DNA of 6,705 nt, from positions 1 through 6,705 of the forward strand of contig JAQUQA010000036.1 in the NCBI GenBank assembly GCA_028716305.1, in the 5' to 3' direction. Of the stretch, positions 1 to 6,060 are shown in pieces. The number at the start of each line of letters is the position of its first letter. Positions within the stretch are counted from its first letter, which is position 1. A program made the position numbers and the translations under genes. The notes under the pieces are model-generated. The model did not search any database. It saw only the letters and a list, made by a program, of their open reading frames with translations, and was not told where the DNA came from. The stretch is from Candidatus Omnitrophota bacterium. Its GTDB lineage: Bacteria; Omnitrophota; Gorgyraeia; Gygaellales; Profunditerraquicolaceae.

Positions 1-1430
1 AAAAAAGAGAACTTCTTATTATCATAGCCGTAACGTTCCAGGGAAAGGCTTAAACCGGCCAAAAGATGGCTTTTACGGTTATTCTGCAGGTCGATCACCA
101 GATCAAAATTGCGCCGGCGCAGTTCACTGCCGAGTTCCCAGAGGCCGGCAAGCCCCTTGTCCTTATTTTTAAAATCGCATACCAGTAGTTCATCGATATA
201 CGGACAGCCCAAAAGTATCTCCTTTGATTCTTCCCCGACCAGAAATGTAATCTTGTACTTCTTGCCGAATTTTTCTCTGATCGCGCGGATCGCGGCCGTG
301 GAAAGGATAACGTCCCCCGCCGAACTGAATTTCATGATCAATAATTCGAAATTATCCAGCGCCTCCCGGTAGACGGCGAGGGTCTTATCAACCATCAACT
401 CAATATTATACTTATCCTGTACTTTCAGGTAGGCATTTTTTGCCAGCCGGTCCGCCAGCTCTTTATCCCTGAAGATCCTGATAATCGCTTCGCTCATCCC
501 CGTGGGGTCCGCCGGCGGGACCAACAGCCCGTTGGTGCCGTCCTCAATGATATCCACTACGCCGCCGACTTTAGTCGCCACTACCGGCACGCCTGCGGCC
601 TGGGCCTCGATGATCACCCGACCAAAGGCCTCTTGCGTCGTGGTTGCCATTACCAGAAGGTCCAGCTGGGAAAGGATCGCCGGGATATCGCGCTGTGTTC
701 CCAAAAACTGCGTGCAACTCAAGAGCCCCAGGCGGCGCACCAAAACCTGGATCTGTTCTTTATACGACTCTTTAGATGACGGGGCATCCCCGACTATCCA
801 GATCTTGAGCTTGGGAAAATGCCTGGCTACCTTGGCCATCGCCTTGACGAAATCCGTATGCCCCTTGATCGGAGTAAGCCTGCCGATTATGCCGACGTTA
901 AACTCTTCGTGGCGCTTCTCCCGGGGGCTGACAAATTTAAACCTTGTCAGGTCAACGCTGCGCGGAATAAGTTTAATTCTTTCGTGGGGAACGCCGAAAT
1001 CATCGATCATATGCCTGGCGATCACATTACTTAAGGCGATCACCCGCTTACCCCAACCCATCACATAACTAAAGAAATGCTTCTTGTAGTAACCATGACA
1101 GGTAGTAATTAATACCGCGCGGCTGCGGCGGCAGGCCCAATAGGCGATCCAGGCCGGAGAGCGCGAACGCGCGTGCACGATATCGATTTTTTCCTTTTGA
1201 ATAATCTCCGCCAGCTTGGGCACGACCTTGAGCTGCGCGAAAATTGCTTTTTTGTGCACGGGAAGCTTGTAATGGATCACACCGTAAGCCTCCAGCTCCG
1301 GCAGTAAGGACCCCCCGTTGGAAACCACCACCGCCTTATGCCCAAGCTCAACCAGGCGCCTGGCCAAATCGATGGTCCCTGTCTCCACTCCTCCAACATT
1401 GATTTCCGGTAGTACTTGTAGGATATTCAT
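1..1430 (-). CDS. Fused GT4-GT9 glycosyltransferase, 3' end outside the window
   Basis: A single reading frame runs from ATG at 1430 to the left edge with no stop (476 codons visible). Residues 1-359 form a GT-B glycosyltransferase of family GT4: an N-terminal GGVE glycine loop (13-16), GRLTPIKGH (183-191), and the E-x7-E donor-binding motif E267...E275 inside EAFGRVIIEAQAAG. At about residue 361 a second enzyme begins without a linker. FELLIMKFSSAGDVILS matches the start of GT9 heptosyltransferases, with D373 at the place of the catalytic Asp of WaaC, followed by PYIDELLV (410-417) and DLQNNRKSHLLA (447-458). The GT9 half is cut off after about 115 residues. Known for the families: both transfer sugars from nucleotide donors at the inner membrane, GT9 mainly heptose onto Kdo-lipid A. 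Inferred: two core-sugar additions by one protein. Sugar specificity cannot be read from the sequence. No Shine-Dalgarno precedes the start, which lies one base after a heptamer array. Confidence 0.9.
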   Translation of the reverse strand, partial: MNILQVLPEINVGGVETGTIDLARRLVELGHKAVVVSNGGSLLPELEAYGVIHYKLPVHKKAIFAQLKVVPKLAEIIQKEKIDIVHARSRSPAWIAYWACRRSRAVLITTCHGYYKKHFFSYVMGWGKRVIALSNVIARHMIDDFGVPHERIKLIPRSVDLTRFKFVSPREKRHEEFNVGIIGRLTPIKGHTDFVKAMAKVARHFPKLKIWIVGDAPSSKESYKEQIQVLVRRLGLLSCTQFLGTQRDIPAILSQLDLLVMATTTQEAFGRVIIEAQAAGVPVVATKVGGVVDIIEDGTNGLLVPPADPTGMSEAIIRIFRDKELADRLAKNAYLKVQDKYNIELMVDKTLAVYREALDNFELLIMKFSSAGDVILSTAAIRAIREKFGKKYKITFLVGEESKEILLGCPYIDELLVCDFKNKDKGLAGLWELGSELRRRNFDLVIDLQNNRKSHLLAGLSLSLERYGYDNKKFSF

Positions 1431-1431
1431 A

Positions 1432-1487
1432 TTTTCGTATTTCGTATTTCGTATTTCGTATTGCGTCGTGCGTATTGCGTCATGCGT
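1432..1487 (-). repeat. Eight tandem heptamers filling the gap before the GT4-GT9 gene
   Basis: On the minus strand the 56 bp are exactly eight 7-mers starting with ACG: ACGCATG, ACGCAAT, ACGCACG, ACGCAAT, then ACGAAAT three times and ACGAAAA. The array begins with the last base of the acyltransferase-ELM1 stop codon and ends one base before the GT4-GT9 ATG, so the intergenic spacer is nothing but repeat. I see no Shine-Dalgarno, terminator or promoter inside it. Confidence 0.9.
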
Positions 1488-3427
1488 TAAAGGATTTTTG
1501 AAATTGCTTCTTCTACCAGGTCGCTATCTTTTATCGGGACGACCGCAGGATTATCTCTGGCTACCTGTATGAGCTCCGCCGCCAATTCCCGCGGCTCAAC
1601 CAGGTAGATATGCTTGTGTTGCGCCAGGATCCCCAGGAACCTCCTGTGCCTTTTTCCCAGCCCTTCGGCATTAAAGACGAAAACATATTTTCCGCTGGAG
1701 GCGGCTTCCGAAATCATCGAGATACTCTCCGGAGAGACAACCACGAACCGACTCAAACCCAATATCCCTCCTACCGCCGAAGCGAAATTCTTTTTATTGG
1801 CGATAATCATCGCCTTGCAAGGCTCATATTTTGCGAATTCTTCCCCGATCAGCTCTTCAATCTTGGCAGGGGTCCTGCGGGAGGTAGTCAAGAGGATATC
1901 CGCCCCCAGCTCCTGCGCCGCCTGCTTGATCTGGCCAAAGACCTGCCGGGACAACTCTTCCGTCAGGGAAAAACCTTTATTGTCGCCGCCGATCAAAATA
2001 CCGATAGAGCAACCGGATAGGCCGGCCAATGAAGATATCTCCTTTGTCAAAGATACGGCCTGCTGTTTAAGGTATTCTGGGTCAACCGGATTAACCGCTC
2101 CGTGGATAACCACGATATTTTTTCTCTGCGCAGGACGGTCATGCTGCGGCATGACCACCAAGTCAAAACGCCTGGTGCTTAAAACCGACGGGCGCATCAC
2201 CACCAGAGACCTTGCCAGATTCTGCCGGGAAACAAGATAATTCACCGGCGCCAGGACAGAACCCGCGGAGATCACGATATCCGGCCTGGCCTGCCACAAT
2301 TTCTCATAGCTCTCGCAGGCAAGAAACCTTCTCAGGCAGAACAGGCACCCCTGACAGCTGTATTTTCCGGAAAAGGCGGTGCTGTGCGTCAGGGCAAATT
2401 TATTTTTTACTTCGACTTCGATGATCTCGACAGAACAAAAGATATCTTTGCGCAGGAAAAACCGCTCGATGATCCCGGCCAAGGCCAGGCTCTGCCTTAA
2501 GTGCCCCGCCTTCTTATCGCTTAAAATCAGGATCTTTCTCTGATTACTGTATTTCCAGATCTTATAACGCCAGAAATATTCCTGCGGATATTTACGGATA
2601 TTCTTTTCAAAGACCGCGGTAAGATTCTTGAGGTTCTCCCGCAGGTCATTGGCCGGATCAGCGGTATTCTTTAGTTCAAAGGGGGGCTCGAAAATAAACT
2701 CCTGATCTAACCCTTTCTTCCTGCGGTAATACGCCGGAACGATCACTGCCCCGTATCTCAAGGCAATCCTTAAGGCCCCTGTGGGCAAAGAGGCGTTTTT
2801 CCCGAAAAAGGCCGCTTGCTCTCCGCCGGCGCCCCCTTGATCGGCAGTCATCCCGATAGCCTGGTTGCTTTTCAACACCTCGATCAGGGCCCGGGTCTGG
2901 TTCTTACGCTGGATCAGGCGGCAGCCTTTTTGCCGGCGATAAGAATTCAACAGGTCGTTCAAAAGCGGCATCTTCTGGTCCCGCACAAAAAGATTAAACG
3001 GAAACCCCAGATTGGCACAGATGACATTCGAGAGCTCCCAGCTTCCCGCGTGCATCCCCAGAAGGATCACCCCTTTGCCCTTCCCAAAGGCCCGGGCAAT
3101 ATTCTCCCTTCCCGTAACCTCGATGTGCCGGTCGATGTAATCCTGATCCACCCGGGGAATGAGGAATATCTCCAGGATACTCATGACGAAATTACGGTAA
3201 AACCCCCTGGCGACCCGGGAAACCTGTTGGGGTGACATTTCTTCGCCTAAGGCCCTTTTTATGTTGGCATAGGCAATCGCCCTGCGCTTGAAGTCAAAAC
3301 AATAAAAGACCTCACCCAGCACACTGCCGATAAAAACTATTGCCCCGGCGGGGAGCAGGCGGATCGGCGGGCCGATCAGCTTAATCAGCGCACAGCTTAA
3401 ATAATCGATCAAGGAATTCTTGTTCAT
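1487..3427 (-). CDS. Fused lipid A acyltransferase (LpxL/HtrB type) and ELM1-like domain
   Basis: 646 residues in two parts. Residues 1-295 are a lysophospholipid-type acyltransferase of the LpxL/LpxM family: hydrophobic N-terminal segment (about 24-44), FYRNFVMSILEIF (76-88), the catalytic HX4(D/E) motif as HAGSWE (H126, E131), GMTADQGG (192-199) and an FWRYKIWK end typical of the family. LpxL adds a secondary acyl chain from acyl-ACP to Kdo-lipid IVA at the inner membrane, which fits the adjacent waaA and lpxK. Residues 298-646 resemble the ELM1 family (DUF1022, a GT-B-like fold): ILILSDKKAGHLRQSLALA, DIVISAGS (383-390), IGILIGGDNKGF (475-486), LLTTSRRTP (512-520) and VVSPESISMISEA (563-575). 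Its bacterial role is unknown to me; the fold suggests a sugar-nucleotide enzyme. A Cys cluster (358, 361, 364, 371) lies in this half. The start overlaps lpxK by 47 bp, with only a weak GAG upstream. No other ATG occurs before residue 64; TTG at codon 5 is a possible alternative. Confidence 0.9.
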   Translation of the reverse strand: MNKNSLIDYLSCALIKLIGPPIRLLPAGAIVFIGSVLGEVFYCFDFKRRAIAYANIKRALGEEMSPQQVSRVARGFYRNFVMSILEIFLIPRVDQDYIDRHIEVTGRENIARAFGKGKGVILLGMHAGSWELSNVICANLGFPFNLFVRDQKMPLLNDLLNSYRRQKGCRLIQRKNQTRALIEVLKSNQAIGMTADQGGAGGEQAAFFGKNASLPTGALRIALRYGAVIVPAYYRRKKGLDQEFIFEPPFELKNTADPANDLRENLKNLTAVFEKNIRKYPQEYFWRYKIWKYSNQRKILILSDKKAGHLRQSLALAGIIERFFLRKDIFCSVEIIEVEVKNKFALTHSTAFSGKYSCQGCLFCLRRFLACESYEKLWQARPDIVISAGSVLAPVNYLVSRQNLARSLVVMRPSVLSTRRFDLVVMPQHDRPAQRKNIVVIHGAVNPVDPEYLKQQAVSLTKEISSLAGLSGCSIGILIGGDNKGFSLTEELSRQVFGQIKQAAQELGADILLTTSRRTPAKIEELIGEEFAKYEPCKAMIIANKKNFASAVGGILGLSRFVVVSPESISMISEAASSGKYVFVFNAEGLGKRHRRFLGILAQHKHIYLVEPRELAAELIQVARDNPAVVPIKDSDLVEEAISKIL

Positions 3428-4466
3428 TTTTAACGATTCTCAATTCAATTTTCAGAACCAGTATCTTTAAAGGAAACCCTCCCGGTACGATACCAGCCAA
3501 TCGCACGGCGTCTTTTTCCGTCGTAATCACGATCCCGATATCCTCCTGCCGGCTTTTACGCACAATCTCTTTGAGGTCCTCCGGAGAATAATCATGGTGG
3601 TCGGGAAATCTTAAGCAAAATTGCGGCCTGACCCCCAGGGAATGCAGCAGGAGCTCAAAGGAATTCGGATCGCCGATACCGCAAAGACTTAAGCTGCCCC
3701 TGACGGCAACCATCTCCGGAGGGATCAATTGTTCAGGCTGCCCCATCTCATAAAACCCTAAGGGATAATGCGTTGATTCAACGAGCAGTGCCGCCGGGTT
3801 GATCCCGGTTAAAACCTTTTTGGCGGCAAGAAGGTCATGGCCCAGGTTCACCTTGGTTAACACCAACACATCCGCCCGGCGTAAAGCAGAGAGCGGTTCT
3901 CTTAAAATCCCCCGGGGCAACAGCCTCCGGTTCCCAAACGGCCTGGTAGCATCAATAGTCACTATCTCCAGGTCCTTTTTTATCCTCCATTGCTGAAATC
4001 CGTCATCAAGGATCAAGGTATCGGCGCCATACCGGCTGGATGCCTGGGCCGCCAGCTTAACCCTGTCACTGCCTACCAGCACCGGCACACCGCTCAATTT
4101 CCGGGAAAGCAGATAAGGCTCATCCCCCATTTCTTCCACTTTGCTGCTCCCTTGACCCTTGACCCTTGACCCTTTACCCTTTCTCTTGTATCCCCGGCTT
4201 AAAATAGCCACCCTCTTACCCTTCTCGCTTAAAATCCTCGCCAGATATTCCACCAACGAAGTCTTACCGGTCCCGCCAAGGGTAATGTTGCCGATACTGA
4301 TCAGGCGGCCAGAAACTTTCTTGCGGCGGCCAAGATGATAACCGCTTAAAATTTTCACTAACAGGCCATAAAGCAAAGACAGCAGGAACAAGAAAATCTT
4401 TGCGCATCCCGCGAAGAAACCTTGATATTTATCGGTAGCCAGATTGTATAGAATTTTTTTAATCAT
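3381..4466 (-). CDS. lpxK: Tetraacyldisaccharide 4'-kinase
   Basis: LpxK uses ATP to phosphorylate the 4' position of the tetraacyldisaccharide, giving lipid IVA, the acceptor for the neighbouring WaaA. The 361 residues are close to the usual family length. An N-terminal membrane segment (about 22-40) is followed by the Walker A loop GGTGKTS (64-70), SRGYKRK (90-96), DDGFQ (154-158), LPRGILREP (183-191), GIGDPNSF (263-270), FPDHHDY (287-293) and TEKDAVRL (316-323), all hallmarks of LpxK. The loop after SRGY (about 95-106, rich in Lys, Gly and Ser) is encoded by a tandem heptamer, so its sequence is unlikely to be constrained. AGGA touches the ATG directly with no spacing, which is poor for a Shine-Dalgarno; TTG at codon 9 would sit better but starts inside conserved-looking sequence. 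The gene lies downstream of waaA across a palindromic spacer, and its end overlaps the next gene by 47 bp. Confidence 0.96.
   Translation of the reverse strand: MIKKILYNLATDKYQGFFAGCAKIFLFLLSLLYGLLVKILSGYHLGRRKKVSGRLISIGNITLGGTGKTSLVEYLARILSEKGKRVAILSRGYKRKGKGSRVKGQGSSKVEEMGDEPYLLSRKLSGVPVLVGSDRVKLAAQASSRYGADTLILDDGFQQWRIKKDLEIVTIDATRPFGNRRLLPRGILREPLSALRRADVLVLTKVNLGHDLLAAKKVLTGINPAALLVESTHYPLGFYEMGQPEQLIPPEMVAVRGSLSLCGIGDPNSFELLLHSLGVRPQFCLRFPDHHDYSPEDLKEIVRKSRQEDIGIVITTEKDAVRLAGIVPGGFPLKILVLKIELRIVKNEQEFLDRLFKLCAD
4149..4183 (-). repeat. Five tandem heptamers inside lpxK
   Basis: On the minus strand the units are GAAAGGG, TAAAGGG and TCAAGGG three times, 35 bp in all. They encode the basic Gly/Lys/Ser loop at about LpxK residues 95-106, between SRGY and GDEP. 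Because seven is not a multiple of three, gain or loss of one unit would shift the lpxK frame. Confidence 0.9.
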
Positions 4467-4470
4467 TCCT
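4467..4470 (-). promoter_or_regulatory. AGGA abutting the lpxK start codon
   Basis: The minus strand reads AATAGGAATG. This is the only purine-rich ribosome-binding word near the lpxK start, but it has zero spacing to the ATG, whereas 5-9 bases is usual. It may be weak or irrelevant, or it may point to the TTG at codon 9. Confidence 0.3.
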
Positions 4471-4499
4471 ATTGAGAATAATAATATTTAAATTACGCG

Positions 4500-4659
4500 T
4501 TAAACTCTAAATCCTAAGCACTAAATCCTAAACAAATCCTAATGTCCTAATGACCAAAGGCTCAAAACAGAGATTTTTATAAGTTAACGTTTTTGTCATT
4601 TGAATTTTGGTCATTTGTACATTGTTTAGGATTTAGGGTTTAGAATTTAGGATTTAAGT
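4500..4659. repeat. Large imperfect palindrome built of heptamers between waaA and lpxK
   Basis: Nearly the whole spacer is an inverted repeat. The left arm (4501-4558) and right arm (4606-4656) align at 44 of 51 positions, with one 7-base bulge. Perfect stretches include TTTGGTCATT and GTTTAGGATTTAG. The 47-bp centre (4559-4605) contains TTAAC and a GTCATTTG that recurs at 4610-4617. Each arm is itself tandem: CTAAATC-type heptamers at 4500-4534 and TTTAGGA-type heptamers at 4625-4659, the latter running up to the last base before the waaA stop codon. No open frame, transposase or obvious target-site duplication is visible. The transcript would form a long, AU-rich hairpin between waaA and lpxK. 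It could stabilise or attenuate the mRNA, or be a MITE-like element. It lacks the GC-rich stem plus U-tract of an intrinsic terminator. Confidence 0.85.
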
Positions 4660-5955
4660 TTATCTGTCTTCTGATATCTGAATGCTGACTTCTGACATCT
4701 GATCCGCAATAATCTGCGCATTCTTCTGCGTAGCCCCGCGGTTTTCCTCCAGCAGGCGCCTGGCCGCTTTGCCTAATGCCTCTCGTTCCTGGCGGGAGGC
4801 CAACAGCTGCCTTAGCCTTTGCTTTAAATCATGCGCGTCTTTTACCATCAGCGCGGCACCCCGGCCAACAAACAACTCCGCGATGTCCCGAAAATTATAC
4901 ATCTGCGGGCCGAAGAGCACAGGCTTACTCAAACTCGCCGGCTCTAAAATATTGTGCCCGCCCTTTTGCACCAGGCTCCCTCCGACAAAAACCACTTCTG
5001 CCAAAGCGTAAAAGTCATTTAGTTCTCCGATCGTATCCAGAATAAATACCCCCGCCTGTTTTTGCGTAGAAAGAGGGATTTTCCCCAGCATACTTATGCG
5101 CAGACAGGCAAAGCCAAGGTTTTTTGCCAACGCCATAACCCCCGCGGACCTTTCAGGGTGACGCGGAGCAACCAGGAGCTTTAAGCCGCCAAACTCCGGC
5201 AATAACTCACGGTAAATCTTAAAAATTATCTCCTCTTCCCCGGGATGAGTGCTGGCTGCCACAAAAAGCCTGCCTTCTTTGCTTAGGCGCAGCTTAAAGT
5301 CGGCATGTTTCTGCTCCAGGGGCTGGCGGTATTTAAGGTCAAACTTCATATTACCGGTAACAATGATCTTTTCCGGAGTCACCCCCAGAAGAGACAGCCT
5401 TTGCCGGTCGGTTTCTGTCTGCGCACAAAAAAGGGTAATCTTATTCAGTAAGGGGCGCAACAAGGGCTTTACCAGAAAATAACCTTTAAAAGACCGGTCA
5501 GAGATCCTGCCGTTAACGACAATTATCGGAATACGGTTCTGATAAAGCCGCCTGATCAAGTTCGGCCATAATTCAGTTTCGACTATGATAAAAACCGCCG
5601 GCCTGATCCGGTTGATCACCTTTTTAACGATAAAACTAAAATCCAGGGGCAGATAGGTTACAAAATCCCCTTTTCCTGCGGCATCGTCCGCAACCTGGTT
5701 GCCGGTCGCGGTGACGGTAGAGACAACCATCTTTTTTTCCGGAAATCTTTTTTTAAGCTCTTCCAGCAGCCCTTTTACCGCCATCATCTCTCCCACGCTC
5801 ACGGCATGGACCCAGACCGGACGGTCTATCTGTAAATCTTTCGGCAATCTACCGAGCCGCGCAGGAAAATCACGATGGAACTTCCCTTTCCAAAAATAGA
5901 ACGGAAGGTAAAGCAGGCTGATGAGTAGAAAAATCAAATCATAGAGAATAAACAT
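4660..5955 (-). CDS. waaA: 3-deoxy-D-manno-octulosonic acid (Kdo) transferase
   Basis: WaaA (KdtA) transfers Kdo from CMP-Kdo to lipid IVA at the cytoplasmic face of the inner membrane. The 431 residues match the family length. The N-terminus is a membrane anchor (about 1-22). Then come WVHAVSVGE (48-56), with E56 at the place of the catalytic base, VETELWPN (125-132), NGRISDRS (148-155), TGNMKFD (200-206), ASTHPGEEE (234-242), the C-terminal nucleotide-sugar signature GGSLVQKGGHNILEPA (325-340) and FGPQMYNF (348-355). Whether one or more Kdo units are added cannot be told. The start fits the family, yet no Shine-Dalgarno lies within 20 bases; the nearest is AGGAGG 91 bases upstream, across a hairpin. 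The last 14 codons and the stop are encoded by CAG-centred heptamers, so the tail (from about residue 418) looks like a repeat-derived addition. It is probably cotranscribed with lpxK. Confidence 0.96.
   Translation of the reverse strand: MFILYDLIFLLISLLYLPFYFWKGKFHRDFPARLGRLPKDLQIDRPVWVHAVSVGEMMAVKGLLEELKKRFPEKKMVVSTVTATGNQVADDAAGKGDFVTYLPLDFSFIVKKVINRIRPAVFIIVETELWPNLIRRLYQNRIPIIVVNGRISDRSFKGYFLVKPLLRPLLNKITLFCAQTETDRQRLSLLGVTPEKIIVTGNMKFDLKYRQPLEQKHADFKLRLSKEGRLFVAASTHPGEEEIIFKIYRELLPEFGGLKLLVAPRHPERSAGVMALAKNLGFACLRISMLGKIPLSTQKQAGVFILDTIGELNDFYALAEVVFVGGSLVQKGGHNILEPASLSKPVLFGPQMYNFRDIAELFVGRGAALMVKDAHDLKQRLRQLLASRQEREALGKAARRLLEENRGATQKNAQIIADQMSEVSIQISEDR
4662..4703 (-). repeat. Six CAG-centred heptamers forming the 3' end of waaA
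   Basis: On the minus strand the units are ATCAGAT, GTCAGAA, GTCAGCA, TTCAGAT, ATCAGAA and GACAGAT, always with CAG in the middle. They encode the final residues DQMSEVSIQISEDR, and the T of the stop codon is the last base of the array. The different TTTAGGA array follows within two bases. Confidence 0.85.
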
Positions 5956-5964
5956 TGTTATATT

Positions 5965-6043
5965 TAGTTAAATGGTTAAATGGTTAAAAAATTAAATAGG
6001 CCAATTTACTATTTAACAATTTAACTATTTAACTATTTAACCA
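5965..6043. repeat. Inverted repeat of 8-bp units (long hairpin) upstream of waaA
   Basis: Arms at 5966-5998 and 6010-6042 match at 27 of 33 positions, around an 11-base centre (5999-6009). One more A-U pair (5965 with 6043) extends the stem. Several mismatches become G-U pairs in RNA. Each arm is made of GGTTAAAT/AGTTAAAT octamers. The element fills most of the gap between the recombinase and waaA and is far richer in A and T than the genes. It could be an mRNA structural element or a mobile palindrome. It does not look like a standard intrinsic terminator. Confidence 0.85.
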
Positions 6044-6046
6044 GCT

Positions 6047-6052
6047 CCTCCT
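6047..6052 (-). promoter_or_regulatory. Strong but remote Shine-Dalgarno (AGGAGG) for waaA
   Basis: The minus strand reads GTAGGAGGAGCTGG just after the recombinase stop codon. No ATG, GTG or TTG follows at a usable distance. The next real start is waaA, 91 bases further on. The inverted repeat lies exactly between the two; if folded it leaves about 12-14 unpaired bases between AGGAGG and the ATG. Confidence 0.5.
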
Positions 6053-6060
6053 ACAATGCC

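Noticed and set aside
502..1068. Plus-strand open frame of 188 codons, and others at 1614-2240, 2816-3235 and 3799-3996
   Set aside because: Each lies wholly antisense to a gene with clear family motifs, has low-complexity or unrecognisable protein sequence, and shows no ribosome-binding site.
1..1430. Two separate glycosyltransferase genes with a frameshift or missed stop between them
   Set aside because: The GT9 Met at 335 is 1095 bases (365 codons) from the GT4 start, and the translation between is free of stops and family-like throughout.
1318..1572. Plus-strand open frame across the heptamer array
   Set aside because: Its middle (IFIFSYFVFRISYCVVRIASCV) is simply the translation of the repeat, and both ends are antisense to real genes.
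4467..4659. A dif recombination site next to the Xer gene
   Set aside because: No 28-bp site with paired 11-bp arms around a 6-bp centre could be made out; the TA-rich palindromes here are explained by the tandem units.
4500..4703. CRISPR array
   Set aside because: Units are 7-8 bp with no spacers, unlike the 24-40 bp repeats and unique spacers of CRISPR, and no cas gene is present.
5965..6043. Rho-independent terminator after the recombinase
   Set aside because: The stem is long and AU-rich and has no trailing U-tract on the minus strand; the form is that of a repeat palindrome.
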